Part shown: piece after piece, positions 21,381 through 33,581 of the stretch
Position numbering within the stretch: position 1 is the stretch's first letter
Layout: the number at the start of each line of letters is the position of its first letter
Assembly (NCBI GenBank): GCA_003194525.1
Contig: NBIV01000175.1
Coordinates: 62,001-126,000 of the forward strand
Length of the DNA: 64,000 nucleotides
Direction of reading: 5' to 3'
From: Gracilariopsis chorda
Taxonomy: Eukaryota; Rhodophyta; Florideophyceae; Gracilariales; Gracilariaceae
The notes under the pieces: generated by a model
Told to the model about the DNA's origin: nothing
The model's database searches: none
The model's input: only the letters and a program-made list of their open reading frames with translations
Made by a program: the position numbers and the translations under genes

Positions 21381-22559
21381 ATGGACGAAATCTCGCGAAA
21401 GTTTCGCTCCATAGACTGGAAGTCCCTCCAGAAATCTGCACGCAAGGTGCAAGCTTCGACTGCGTCCGCGCTCAAGGATATGGTCATGACTGATCTTGAG
21501 AACAAAACGCGCTCGGCAACCGCGGACACGTCATGGGGCGCTTCTGTAACCGACTTGCACCAAATAGCCAGGGGTACATACAATCCACAGGACTATGTTC
21601 TCATCATGTCTATCGTCTGGCAAAGGCTCGGCAGTTCCCGGTGGCGATGTGTGTATAAAGGGCTCGAAGTCCTCAAGTACGTCATTATGCACGGTAGTTC
21701 ACGATGTTTGACTGAGGCTAGAGGAGCCGTTGGCCACTTGGAAGTGCTTCGGGAGTATCGAAAGATCTCTGAAGGGAGAGACGTCGGCGAGGGCGTCCGA
21801 AACCGCGCCGCTTTGGTTTGCGATATGTTAAATGACGACGAGCTTCTCGAAGCGGAAAAGGAGAAGAGCCGAGAAATTCGTGCCAAGATTGAAAGCAGTG
21901 GAGGTGGCGGCTCTATCAGCAGTGACCAATACCGATACGGTGGTATGGGCTCCACTGCAGGAACTAATGTTTCAACATCGGCCACAGCCACATTCAAGGG
22001 CTATGACGACGATGCGTACGACGAACAACCTGCTGGGGCTTTCAGCAAGCTGCGAATTGAGGAAAAGAAAGAAGTCGATCTTCTGGGCGATGATGACGAA
22101 TCTGCTCCAGCGGCAAGCAAGGCGTACGACGATGACGACGACGATGCGTTTGATCCGAGGGGGACGGGAACTTCCACCGCGTCACAGCTAAAAGAGGAGG
22201 ACGACTTGCTGGCACTTGCGCTGTCAGGGCCCGGTGTTGCCGCCCTGCCTGGTCCACCCGTCACGAATGGAGGTTTGAAGACTTCAGAGCTTGTGCAACA
22301 GCTAGCTGCACAAAGGTCCTTGGCACTCGTTCCCGCTCAACATTCGACGAACAACACTGAGGATGCGCCCCATGCTGAAGATTCGCATAGCCCGCTGACA
22401 ACAGGAGCTCCATTCCAAGCATTCGACGGATTTGGAGAAGGTTCTACTCAGTCTGACGTGAAAAGACCAGCACCAGTTCCAGTAAAACTTCAAAGAAAAG
22501 AAGATGCGGATCCGTTCGGCGATCTTCTCGACACGGCAAAGAAAAGCGGTGTAGTATGA
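21381..22559 (+). CDS. ENTH-domain protein, epsin-like clathrin adaptor
   Basis: 392 aa, single exon. Residues ~10-145 form an ENTH domain, which binds phosphoinositides and bends membrane during clathrin-coated vesicle formation. Visible blocks: TRSATADTSWGASVTDLHQIA, MSIVWQRLGSSRWRCVYKGL, VLKYVIMHGSSRC and LREYRKISEGRDVGEGVRNRA (the last two helices). The C-terminal ~245 residues are disordered and acidic (SKAYDDDDDDAFD), with short clathrin/adaptor motifs VDLLGDDD, DDLLALAL and a single DPFGDLLD near the C terminus. No UIM or NPF repeats are seen, closer to plant and algal epsin-like proteins than animal epsin. Acts at the trans-Golgi, endosome or plasma membrane; which one is not determinable. 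Confidence 0.93.
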   Translation: MDEISRKFRSIDWKSLQKSARKVQASTASALKDMVMTDLENKTRSATADTSWGASVTDLHQIARGTYNPQDYVLIMSIVWQRLGSSRWRCVYKGLEVLKYVIMHGSSRCLTEARGAVGHLEVLREYRKISEGRDVGEGVRNRAALVCDMLNDDELLEAEKEKSREIRAKIESSGGGGSISSDQYRYGGMGSTAGTNVSTSATATFKGYDDDAYDEQPAGAFSKLRIEEKKEVDLLGDDDESAPAASKAYDDDDDDAFDPRGTGTSTASQLKEEDDLLALALSGPGVAALPGPPVTNGGLKTSELVQQLAAQRSLALVPAQHSTNNTEDAPHAEDSHSPLTTGAPFQAFDGFGEGSTQSDVKRPAPVPVKLQRKEDADPFGDLLDTAKKSGVV

Positions 22560-24338
22560 AAGGGGTTGCATGTGTCTTATGATACAGGGCAGTTTGCAGG
22601 ATAGCTAAAAAAGTAGTGATACATCTAATTGACTACTGTTCTGAAGACGGACTCAAAAACTACGTCTCTCATAAACGATGGTCAGAATGCTAACAAAAGG
22701 TTCAGCTCTTGGTGCGATTTTCATATAGAATCTTACACTTGACGTATGGTGCTTAGCATGCGGTTGTTAAAGATGCTAGAGATACCTTGGATGCGGGGAG
22801 AGCTTTTCAGTCACACTGCATTCGCGCTCAGTATCAGAGTGAGATCCATGTTTAAGTTTAAGATCGCCTTCGGAAGAGCTAGTGTCTTGTGTTAAACAAC
22901 CAATGGGAAATGTCGTTTAAAGTGGTGGATTACCCTTACAGCAGTCCGGTTCCGGTTCAATATGGATGAGCGCCCGTTAGTCTGCAGCAAACTTGCCATC
23001 AGGTGTTTAGATTAAACCACAGTCTTGATCCTCTCTTGTCCATCTAGTTCAGGCAATCACCATTTGCGTGCGTTAACAAAGTAGTGGTCTTGATAAGGAC
23101 AACCTTGTAACTATTCCACCGAAGTAAGATAACATGTGCGCAATGAATGTAAAAGGGCACGTGCATCTCGCCTTCACGTGGTGTGCCTGACTCCGATCCC
23201 TTTTCACGGGGCCGTAGCGAAATGAGAACGCAGACGGATCTCCAACGGAGACCAAGGACGGATGTGAAATGTAAAAAGCCTGGTAGCTCATCAGATCGCT
23301 GATCGTCAGAGTTGGAATTGATAACTTTGGAATGCAAGGAAAAGCGTTGATTTGGACAGAATTACAAAGGGGAATCACCAGGAAATACCTACGTCTGGGC
23401 CTGGGGTAGCGATATGAGCGTTACTTGCTTTATCCCGTCCACCGTAGTGCGCCCAAATTCCTGCTGATGAGAATCAGAAGCACGAGCGAGAGGGAAATGG
23501 GTCTCCCTTGGGAATTTGCTTTCTAGGCAAAGACTAGCTCCTATCATCATTCAACGAACTCGCCATGAGCTGATGTGTCAATTCTACCGCTAATTGGTCA
23601 GGTTCCCGATTTGTTGGAAGAAAACGCGACGTTGACAACGGAGCAAACAGCTCTCTTTCAGATTTCGTCACAATATTGGACTTCACCCAGTCTTTGGGTA
23701 TGTGCAGAAGAGATAGAGCGTTTGCCCCCTAGAGCGCAGGCACAAAGTCGAAAATACTGTTGATCACTACGTCATAGGTGCAGAAGGCGCTCCACGGTCG
23801 GGCGAGAGGTTCTCCTCTCTACCCCAGAGCGCCACGAGCTTGGAGTAACAGTGATAGTGAAAAAACCGCCGGCTAGGACGTTAGAAGGCTGAAGTGAAAG
23901 CAGTTCTTTGATAAGAACTCCTATGTCCCATGCTTTGGAAGCAGTAGCGTGAGCTCGTAGAAATATATGCATCTTTGTGTGCCCACAACCAACCAACCAT
24001 ATTAATCTGAAGATGTCAGTGGGCTCTTCGTATTAGTCAGCAAGCCCCAACCGGCATGCGCCTGCGATTGTCTGATGTAGTAGCTGCTGCCTGTGGCATA
24101 ATTGAGGAATAATTGTTCTATGCGGTGCTCATATGTACCCGCTCTGACAGGAACTTATGGAGATGTAATGCAGAAATGCAAGACGGACACGTTTGGAAAC
24201 GAGAGGCATTTATAGATACAGCTGACGGATGACGGATGGTGGCCGTAAAGCTCCAAACACGTACTATTCCCGTCCTCTTCACTATTTCTGTAGCGGCAGG
24301 TTGATCTGAAAGACAAAAAGAAAAGGGCACAAATGCAG
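22560..24338. other. Intergenic, no gene recognised
   Basis: About 1.8 kb between two genes that both end here (convergent). Short frames only, none with a recognisable domain. The longest are two overlapping ~100-codon minus frames near 23044-23378. Confidence 0.45.
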
Positions 24339-25943
24339 TCACCCTTTAAGCCGTCGATCAAAATCGTCTACGATTTCTTGTTGAAGATTCTTTTGGTCTA
24401 GTAGATCCTTGTCACTGGAGTAAATGACATTACCAAGTGATGAACCTTCCTGTATTGCAAACTGCTCTGCTGCACGCACTTTGCGCCGAATCTCGGGGTC
24501 CGCTCGTGCCATGCGCTCAGCAGCGAATCTACGAGCGGCATTTCGTTTGCGGATTGCGGAATTGACACGCCTTTGACGTAACCAACGAAATAATGGGACA
24601 AGCACGAAGGATGTAGCATAAGCGGCTAAGGCTGGGTATAGAGACCTGACGAGAGAGATAAACGCGGCGGCGTCGGGGGTAACAGCAACTACGGTAGCGA
24701 GCTTGGCTCCAAGTGTAAGCACTCCTAATACATTCAATGCGCCCAAGGCGACAGCGAGAGCACTCTGGGTTGGAGTGGCTCTGGTAAGGGACAGAAGCTG
24801 TTCTTCCAGGGGCGACACCGGGCCAACAAACTCGACACTGGAAGTACCACTTCGTAGAAAATCGGGAAACACGTAGATGATATCGCCTTGCTGAGTTACT
24901 TCAGGATGTCCATTGAATCGTTGCAAGACGGGAAGAACGTAACTTTCGTCGACCACATTTCCATCACGGAAAGTGGGATCTAAGTATGGGGCTAACTGTT
25001 CAGCTGTGACGGCACCCTTGTTGGAACGAATTATGGCTGCTATAGTACGATATTGACGTGTTTCAAACTGTTCATTGGGATCCCCATCACCAAACACAAA
25101 AGAGTAGACGGCTTCGAGAAATGACATTTCGCCTGGCGGCTTCTCAGCGCGGTAGGAACGCGTTGCGCGAGTATACCAAATGATGTCGAATATATCCGGA
25201 GCGAAAAAACGAACGGGCATAACAGAACTCCGAGATGATCTTCGATCGTCATCGGAAGAACTGGCAGCACTTCCCAAGACTGCAATGGCGACAAAAGTGA
25301 CGACGATACTGATGATGAGCAGCGCTCCAAATGCGAGACGGGCAGCTGAATAGAGCGGCGGGAAAACTGCTTGCCAGGTCATACGGAGCTTTGCGCGAAG
25401 CGATGCGGCTCGCAACAAATTGCGCACATTCGACGGAAAACGATAGGCAAGATCGCCTGTCTCAGTTACGTCGATGGGGGTGCGTGTTAGGGCGGCGAGC
25501 TTGGCGGCTTGTGTGGCAACGTCGCTGACGGAGAGACCCGAGCGCGCGGCGATGTCCTGTACGGTGTGCCGCAACTGACGGGAAGATTCTATGGCGCGAA
25601 TAACTGCTTCGGGAACATCCTGCACGTTACCGGAATCAGAAAGGGTGGCGTGAGGAATGGGGCGGGAGTACGACAGCGCGGGGGTGGTACGCGGGGTGAT
25701 GCAGGGGAGGAAGAAGGTTTGTCGAAGTTGGACTGTAAAGAATGCATGGCGTACGCGAGAATGACGCGGTCGGCGAGGAGGAGAGAGACCGGAACGGAGG
25801 TACGCGGGCGCTCTGTGTGCGGGCGCGGAGTTCACGAAGGCGCTGGGCGGCATGGTTGCGACGCGGGTTCGATGGAGGAGGGCGACGGAGACAAGCGCAG
25901 CCAGAGTGAGGTCTCCGTGACGGCGTTCCGCTTTGCCGCTCAA
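24339..25943 (-). CDS. Plastid membrane protein, At5g03900 family
   Basis: 534 aa, single exon. Resembles the plant and cyanobacterial At5g03900 family, annotated in plants as iron-sulphur cluster biosynthesis family, chloroplast; biochemical role not established. The first ~110 residues are Arg/Ser/Pro-rich and lack acidic residues, like a plastid transit peptide; a second Met at residue 31 (25853) is an alternative start. A winged-helix-like segment (~115-175, SGLSVSDVATQAAKLA) is followed by a membrane helix (~200-225), the family signature YSFVFGDGDPNEQFETRQYR and IIRSNKGAVTAEQLAPYLDP (~285-330), a second winged-helix-like half, two more membrane helices (~405-465), and a basic C-terminal coiled region (KRNAARRFAAERMARADPEI). 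Probably an envelope or thylakoid protein. Confidence 0.88.
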   Translation of the reverse strand: MSGKAERRHGDLTLAALVSVALLHRTRVATMPPSAFVNSAPAHRAPAYLRSGLSPPRRPRHSRVRHAFFTVQLRQTFFLPCITPRTTPALSYSRPIPHATLSDSGNVQDVPEAVIRAIESSRQLRHTVQDIAARSGLSVSDVATQAAKLAALTRTPIDVTETGDLAYRFPSNVRNLLRAASLRAKLRMTWQAVFPPLYSAARLAFGALLIISIVVTFVAIAVLGSAASSSDDDRRSSRSSVMPVRFFAPDIFDIIWYTRATRSYRAEKPPGEMSFLEAVYSFVFGDGDPNEQFETRQYRTIAAIIRSNKGAVTAEQLAPYLDPTFRDGNVVDESYVLPVLQRFNGHPEVTQQGDIIYVFPDFLRSGTSSVEFVGPVSPLEEQLLSLTRATPTQSALAVALGALNVLGVLTLGAKLATVVAVTPDAAAFISLVRSLYPALAAYATSFVLVPLFRWLRQRRVNSAIRKRNAARRFAAERMARADPEIRRKVRAAEQFAIQEGSSLGNVIYSSDKDLLDQKNLQQEIVDDFDRRLKG

Positions 25944-26929
25944 CGTGTCCGCGTGGCTGGTTTTCGTTCAAACCCAGCTGCCGCCTCGCATTGTAAAATG
26001 TGTGACGTTCCATTTCAATTGTACCAAATCCCCCTTCCGGCGGTCCGGAGATATGGCCGAAATGAGTCCAATATGGCCCTATTGGACCTAAACCCAGAAT
26101 TGGAGCTCTGGGAATCTTTACAGCAATCTAAAGAACGTCAACACCACACCACACCCTCACCTTCCATGACCACAATGTCATTTGCCCCTAGCAGCACCGG
26201 AAGAAGGAAATCAATTGCCATCTTCTTCAGAGGGGTTCCAATTGTATTCCGAGGCGAAGTAGTCTTCCTTGAAGCCCGTTGTGTCCATATAGTAGCGCAT
26301 GATAATACTCTTCTTTAGATAACTGCTTTGGTTGCCCTCCTGGGCCGACGGGACACTTAAAAGATCTTTCGCAGACAATACATAATCCTTCAAAGTTACA
26401 CGAAAGGACGCAGCGAAGCAAACGAATGCATCAGACATAGAACGCTTCAATACTTGGAATGCACTCTACGAGTTTGATGCTGTTAGACGCTTAGCACGCA
26501 CAATCAGAGGTGAGCTGCAATCGATTGGATTGCAATTTATTGAAATCCAAGCAATACAATCTGAGATTACACTCTTTCTTTGGCATTTCAATCTAGTTGT
26601 AGGACAGCAAACATATCAACTCATCATAATGCAGATTTTCATGATTTCAAATGCAAAATGCTAACTATTATATGTAACCGTTACATAAAAAAGTTCACTG
26701 CTTCAAGTTGGCCCATTGGCACGAGATGGGTAAGCAAAATCTAACCTCTGTTACATAATGATCTTTCTTTCCATCTTGACCGCAAAACCAAATCACAATA
26801 ATACGAGTAGAGCGTTTTTCGGTATTCCCCCACCACAATCACGAACGAAAAACTTTCATTCCCATCAGAAAAACCGTCTCCATAACAGCTGGTTTGTGTT
26901 CTTGCTAAGTTTTTACGCACTGACTATAA
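25944..26929. other. Intergenic, start of an AT-rich region
   Basis: Promoter side of the plastid-protein gene, then AT-rich DNA. Short frames 26211-26450 (-) have no recognisable domain. Confidence 0.4.
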
Positions 26930-28472
26930 AACTATTAGGTGCAAACCAGGAAAAAATACGACTAAAGAGCATCTGGTGTTTCAATGCCCCAATCTTCATT
27001 CTTCATTACAAAGAGAAAGAACGAGAACTTCACTGTAAGAATAAAATCGGTTTGAACAACCCCGCTAGACATCTGAAGAAAGGCATTGCGCACAGCGATG
27101 AGGCGACCTGAAAGAATCTATATTATGATATGCTGACACAAACAGCATTGCGTCGACGGCAATCTTTAGCATCTACATTTTTTCTGAAAGTAACTTCAAG
27201 GGAAAAAGCTGTCAATGATCACATTCGTCTCATTGTGCTCAACAGTACGCTGTTAAATACTATTGAATATGAAAACATTCGAACAGTTTCCAAATATACT
27301 GAACGATTCTCAGGTAAGACAGTGAAAAGGGTGATCTTCAAACTGAATGAGCTTTTTGAGAAGCGAAATGCCTAGGAGCTTCAAGCAGCAAATCATAGCG
27401 CAGTTCTACACGATGGTTGGACGTCTGGTAGAGAGCACTACATAGGGCTCTACATATCCTACGTAACCTATATTACCAACGGCAGGAACGAAAACGGACG
27501 TACCTACCATGAGGATGTACAATTCGCCCTGCTGTCGTGCTCGACCAAAGCAAAGTTCGAAAAAATCCCTGAAGGAGAACATATGACATGCATAAACCTG
27601 GAGAAGGCCATTCCTTTCTGTGCAGAAACGCACAACCAACATATGAAGTCCATGTTCTTGTTTATAATCTTGGCGTACTCACATGTGCCCTATGTCAAAT
27701 TGCAGACAATTGCAAGGTGAACATGAAAGGCGCCAATTTACTTGGCATACCGCACTTTGCGAATAAAACTCATCTTTTAAACTTGGAGGTTAACCATATG
27801 GTGAAGATCGCAAGAGATCTTAAATTTAAATTGGCATCAGTTCATGAAATCATGTTGCAATGCAAACACTGTTTACGAAATGCAGCTCTTCTTCGCAACC
27901 TAATAGATCTACGTGCTGTAATTCACGATCAAACTCGTTGGTCTGGAATATTTTACATGTTAGAACGGTTTCTGAAGATCAGGGAAGAGTTGATTGAAAT
28001 CATTCAAGACGAGAAGTACGACTTGAACTTCAATGGTAGCCAAGCATTCAAGAACAAAGCGGTGCGATATTGTAAGCAAATTTTGCACATTGATATGACA
28101 ACTAAAGAGCTGCAGACACAAAAGATCTCCTTGTCGCACTGTCAGTATGCGTTTGATTTGCTGGTTGAAGAAGTTTGCACTGGTTTCAACGACTCTGATT
28201 CTCCTTTTTCCTTTTCTTTCTCAAGAACAGGTACATTTTGGACGATGCTGAGATCTTGCATAATCCTCTTTTTGAGAGTGGGGTGTACAAACGTCAAGAC
28301 AACTGTACTGCGGCTATGTCACATGGAGAGAGAAGTGCTTGTGAATCCTTGTTATTACCGGTGGAAGAAACTGACAATGACGATGGAATTGTTTTACACA
28401 GTATACAGGAGTATAGACAGCGTCTGCATCGTCGCGAGCACAGTAAGATTCGTTCGGAAACAAGATATATGA
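26930..28472 (+). pseudogene. hAT-superfamily transposase remnant
   Basis: A decayed hAT transposase read across several frames. A BED-finger-like piece (LHCKNKIGLNNPARHLKKG, near 27035) comes first, then ENIRTVSKYTERFSGKTVKR (27270-27340). Near 27395-27450 is the first catalytic Asp block AVLHDGWTSGREHYIGLYIS, typical of hAT proteins (DGWTxxxxHYxGL). The longest frame, 27588-28472, continues with DNCKVNMKGANLLGIPHF, THLLNLEVNHMV and the conserved HDQTRWSGIFYMLERF. The frame changes between 27375 and 27590 and the C-terminal dimerisation region is missing. The copy ends abruptly against the opposite-strand DUF7869-like remnant at about 28450. Terminal repeats were not found. Confidence 0.82.
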
Positions 28473-29629
28473 ACTGCTATTTTATTCTCTATTCTTGTTT
28501 TGGGCGTCACAAATGTCGGCGTGTAGACAAAGCTTCCTGAGATTACATACAGTAGGATCGTTTTTATGATTCTCAATACAGTGGACCAGCATAGACCCAA
28601 CCTCGTTCGTACTCTTCTTGTTCGGCCATTGGTCTTCCGGTAAACCATACACAAATATGCTGTTGAGATTACTGCTGTGAACTCTGAAACAGTCGAACTT
28701 GGAGCCGGTAACGAAATGGAGCTGTCCAGGCTGTCGAAGGAGGTGAGGCAGTAACATATTTTCTGCGAAGTCAAATGTGAAGTGCATATTACACCCTCCT
28801 TTGAATAGAGGTGCGTATGGCCTTGCAGGCATTTATAAAAGCGAAATTCTTGACCAGCTTCTTCTCTGTGCCTACTGTGCACGTGCGGAGGCGATTCACG
28901 AATCGTAGCATTGGTTGCCCCCGAAACAAGACCGGAGAGCTCAGTGCACGTGTCGCAGACATCACTCCGGCTCTTGAGAATGTGATGGCTTGGTGCGTGT
29001 GAACGCCAGACTTTTACGAAGCTGTTCTGCAATAGAGGTTGTGTTGGTAGAACAACACCTTGGTAGCTTGTACCATACAAGATGTCCCGCCACTCAAATC
29101 AGTACTTCTCATAGACATTCCCGGGCGTTGTGTCACTTGATCACCAGTGTATAGGGTCTTCGTCAGCAGAATCTCGGCCGGTAGGGCCCAACATGGCGTT
29201 CAATTCACTGTAGCGCTTCAGGAACTCAAGGGAAACAACGCTCTGTACTGTCAACTTCTCCTTGCAGTTGGTCTTAGCAACGCCATCGGCAAGCTGAAAA
29301 CTTTCGGAGCTTACCACCATCTTGCCGAGACGGTTGACAGTGCGTGGATGGATCTGAAATATGGCGGAAAGTACAGCTCGACGAACTCCTTTACCGCGTA
29401 TGCAATACCTCATAGTACAGTAGGCATCCTGATACGTGTTTCGACTGCGTTTCCGAGATGTTGTATCCCCCTGCAGCAGCTCATTCGTCTCGTGTTGACG
29501 TGAAGTAACTGCCAGTAGCATTTTGCGCACTGTATTCCTGCGGTCGGTTTCAGAGAGCAGCGCAAAGCTCTTCGCAAGCTCCATCATATCCAGAACGGCG
29601 CACGTAGATATACAGAGATACTGAGACAT
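28440..29629 (-). pseudogene. DUF7869-type putative transposase remnant
   Basis: One interrupted minus-strand coding region. The upstream part (29629-29141) holds a basic segment (TTSRKRSRNTYQDAYC) and a helical DNA-binding-like region (GKGVRRAVLSAIFQIHPRTV). The downstream part has SFVKVWRSHAPSHHILKSRSDVCDTC, then after a frame change MHFTFDFAENMLLPHLLRQP, GSKFDCFRVH and LCLHADICDAQNKN. These are the landmarks of the widespread DUF7869 proteins (FDYAQxxxLP, HxDNCxGQNKN), thought to be mobile-element encoded but poorly characterised. The HADNC Asn is lost and the region stops just after QNKN, so the C terminus is missing. The name is by motif recognition only. Confidence 0.68.
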
Positions 29630-31971
29630 TAGAGTGTCGAAGAAGCGTATCTGGTTGCAGATAGAAAGGCCATGGCATTCTTAGTCTTCATCGACAGCTG
29701 CAGGGACGATGTGCGCTACTTGATTGAGGTCGCTGCTCGGAAGAATCGGGAAGGTGCCATCATCGAGCACTTCAGAGATAGCGACAGGGGATGCCGCCAA
29801 TGTTCTTGTAACACCTCAAGGTTAAAGGGGTCGAGGGGCTGCATGACGAGTTTTGGGCGACGATGGAGCTTTCTGGAGTCGGTCCATTGTGGTGGGTGAA
29901 TGGACATTAAGAATCAGATAGAAAAATTCTTTCTACTGTTTGCCGGAAAATGCTAGCGTTTCGCAAATTTTTGTGGACGAAATATCGCGTGATTGTAACC
30001 GCCGTAGAATCTCCATTCAATTGGAGACAGCCATCAATATAAAGCTGAGATCTGCAGCTTTGCAGCGATGTATTGATCTCTCATCGGCCTTAATACTGTA
30101 TTTTGACTAATTGAAATAGAACAGCACAAAAATTGTTTGAGGTAATTTCCGAAAGTATCAATAAGCATGGCTTAACTTGGAACACATTCATGACCATAAA
30201 ATATGTAAAATTTTGCGCAGCTTTTGGTACGCCAGAATCGATGGTAGACGTATAAGTGGTTAATTTGAGACAAGGACGAGCTTTGCCTTTTTACGGTGTG
30301 TTTAAACCTGCATTCGGTTGCGCCATAGTTGCACGGGCTCTTGTTATTATGAACTTCAATGGAACAGACTATTGCAAAACTAACTAATTAGTTGTAGCAA
30401 TGTTGAGGTGACGTGCATTATTGCTTTTTTTAACGCAATGGGAGAGTGATGACGTTTGGTCCGCGTATTTTGAAAAAAAGGCAACAGCTAAACAAGAATC
30501 GCTTATCACAGCTCATATGCTTCTTTGCACAGTCTATCCACTTCTCCTTTTTCTTCGAAGAAAGCGAACGAGCTTCTAACTTTGGGTACTTCACTCTCAA
30601 GTTTCCATGCCTTTTAAAAGAACTACAGTTTTGACGATTCTGGCCTTTCCAAAAAACACAACGCACCTGACATTGACAATTTGATAGAGGAACCCCTTAA
30701 TTTGGATCTGCGGGAGAACTCTCAATTTTACAAAACCCAACCTTGGCTAATTAAGAAAAGGAAAAACAGGTTTTGCCGTACATTAGCCATTTTTTTGGCA
30801 ACTAACTCGTTTCAAAATAATCTATTTCTCACATAGAGCCTGTATGGTTGCAAAACCTCACCAAGGCTACATTTGGCAGAGAAACAAATGTCAGAACTTG
30901 GTTGTTTCTCGACAGATTTGGCTGTACTCATGAAAACGTCTCAAGGGCCTCATTTGGCAGGATGCTGAAAGGTATCTTTCGGGGCGAGTTTTAGTATTCG
31001 TAATCTACACAACCAATACTAGAAATTAAACAGAACAGTCAAGGCATTGCAATTTTGAAACAATGAAGTAAGAGGTTATTCAAAGTGGCTCTAAAAGTAA
31101 CATTAGAAGCAAAGATCACTAGTTCTACTACCAAGGTTGTGTAAGATATAAAAAATTATTTTGTTAAGTTTTAGTACTAATTTGCTGATGCAAAATCTTT
31201 AAAAATACATTTCTATCGCAATCTGCTATCAATTCTCACACTAGACAAAACTAATTCTTAAGAAAGTACGTACTTGAAATTTGCTGTATCAACAACATTC
31301 TTTGTATGCCAAAAAGACCTGCATCAAAACATTGAAGGCAAAATCCCAGAAACTATAGGAATAGAAATTTTTCATGGCTTGTGAACGACCCATTACAACG
31401 TGTTTGAGAATAAACTTTGGTTTTGTTTGCTGCTTGTACTGATTCACACATTCATGTAGTGCATGGATGTAGAAAGTATGAGAAAAAAACTATGAAGACG
31501 CCTGAAATCACAAATACATACAGATTTTGAGACCTTAAAAAAGAACAACTTTGGAGGAGTTCAGAATAAGTTTGTATCATTTCATTGCCTTCCAAATATA
31601 GCTCTATGCTGAATCAAGCTTGTATGAAGATTGGTCCATATAACTTCTTTACTTGACAGCGTTTTTCAACCGCAGAAATCCTGCAACATGCGAACAAAAG
31701 CTAGCATGTTTACAAGTAAATCTTACTTGAGATGAATAGAAAACCATACATGGCATATGTCCTGTTCTACACAAACCGCAGACACGTCACTTTATCTCAT
31801 TATTCCCTTTCCATTTTCCGAAATAGAAAAATATCTGTCTACGCGACTGTCTTCGCGCTGAGCCTTTCATGATTTCTGCGAAGGATAATAGAAGTGAATT
31901 TATTGGTAGAAATGAAAAAGAACTATATACAACCGGGAATGGTTTTTCAGTACGTAATGAGCATACAGTAT
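29630..31971. other. AT-rich stretch without genes
   Basis: About 2.3 kb, visibly richer in A and T than the rest of the window. Only short frames occur before 30700, and none over 60 codons from there to about 31970. No tandem repeat or known motif noticed. Confidence 0.5.
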
Positions 31972-32794
31972 TGTACTGAAATTCATATGCGCATATCCTC
32001 TAGGCGAGCTGGATCATGAATGACTCATTACCCAGGTGGAATCGGTTAAACTCAGTTATGAGCGGACCCTTGGAAAGTTTGGGGGAAACTCGATATGAAT
32101 TTTATTTGGTATATTTTTGGAACTTCCATGGGTTTTTTCTATGATATCTGGAATAGATGTACGCGTGGTAAGCGTATGGACATTATCCATTGCTGAAATG
32201 ATTCAGACGTGTCGTGTTGCGCCGTGGCCAGCCATGCCACTCAGTGACACAAAACATGTGGAACACACATGTGGCACATTAGAGTTATAGTATTCTCAGT
32301 TTATTATGACCCAATAGGACTCAAGAGAGGACTGCCCTGCTGGTTCACTCTAAAGTAGATCTAAGCTGTGACTCGGCTCTGAATTTATGGCCTTCACGAA
32401 GTGCTTAACTCCCTCCTGGTGTTTCACTGCGTTCGGTCTGGGTATACTCACCCGCACAGTATCAAATACAACCGCGGATCTGTCTTACTCCGTGGGTGCG
32501 CACACTATCAAATAGAACCGCGGATCTGTCTTACCCCGTGGGTGCGCCCAGTTTTCACTTTTTACCGTGTTGGTTCCCTTTTATTTTTGAGGAAGATAGC
32601 TGTTCGACTCAATATTGAGTCCTGCCATGCTGGCTGATAAAAGACATGCCCCCGCCGGCTCTTTTTCGGCTTTATGCATGACCGGCCGGGTTGTACTCTT
32701 TTCGTTGGTTCTTTCCCCTTTTTTTCTTTTCTCCCTTTTTCCCTGTGGATTCTTCGTGGACCAGAACATCACTTACACGGACATGTGCCCTACG
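31972..32794 (+). repeat. Repeat unit S5, first part (continues at 44009)
   Basis: Starts TGTACTGAAATTC after AGTAT (31967-31971) and matches S6 (45.02-45.76 kb) almost throughout. It contains an internal tandem duplication of about 48 bases (32455-32502 and 32503-32550; ACCGCGGATCTGTCTTAC in both) that S6 lacks. It breaks off at CTACG (32790-32794), where the chromovirus is inserted, and resumes at 44009. Confidence 0.8.
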
Positions 32795-33355
32795 TAGTAT
32801 CAACATTATTCCGTTTTAGGTAGCCGGTAGCTCTCGGTGATCTGCAAAACAGTCCTACAGGTATGGGTGCCACATGCGTTGGCGAAGTCCTATATATATT
32901 CTGAACGGCGGGTGCGCGATAATACGTGTGATCACGGGTAAAAGAGTATCGCGAGTGGTTTGCTTGGATGGACGCCGAGAACTGCAAGTCATTAACTAGT
33001 TTCAAAATTCTGAGTGAGGTTCCACGACTAGAAACTTGTGCTTATGCCCATGTGTCTGTCATTTTAATAAGGGGGTCCGAACGTCAGTGACTAAGGAGTG
33101 CGCGGACGGCCGCTCCTCGTTCCTGATGGTCATAAAATATCTAGATACTTTAGATGTGTGCGCCGCGGCAAGCACTTACTGTGCGAAAGCCAAATTAGTG
33201 GTGAAATCTACATATGAATGGCACCTTCGCATACGCCCACTCATAGACCATACGGGTAGCCCCGGTTACCCAGAACTACCAGACTAACACAAGAATTTGT
33301 CAGAGACTTAGGCAAAACCTGCATCTCGGATCACCGAATACTCTTGACGCCACAT
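32795..33355 (-). repeat. Chromovirus 3' LTR (short form)
   Basis: About 560 bases matching 42371-42838 and 43901-44003 in direct orientation (for example GGAGTGCGCGGACGGC / CTACTGCGCGGACAGC, TCACGGGTAAA, CAGAGACTTAGGCAAAA, GGATCACCGAAT). On the minus strand it begins near TGTGGCGTC, preceded by the purine-rich GAGGGGGATA, a plausible polypurine tract. Confidence 0.72.
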
Positions 33356-33581
33356 ATCCCCCTCGTTAAGAGCGGAGCTCGTCGACGCCAATCGTCTACT
33401 TTAGCGACGAACAATGGGGTCTTCCTTGACCTCTCCAGATCGGTCCCATACACAGTAAAACGAACCTATTGGGAACTCTTCACTCTAACAAAGAATAAAC
33501 ACATCTCTCAACGACCAACCTTTTCAACAGGAACAACAGCAGCCCTCTGCGTCAACTTCCGGGCCAGTACCAACTTCTCAG

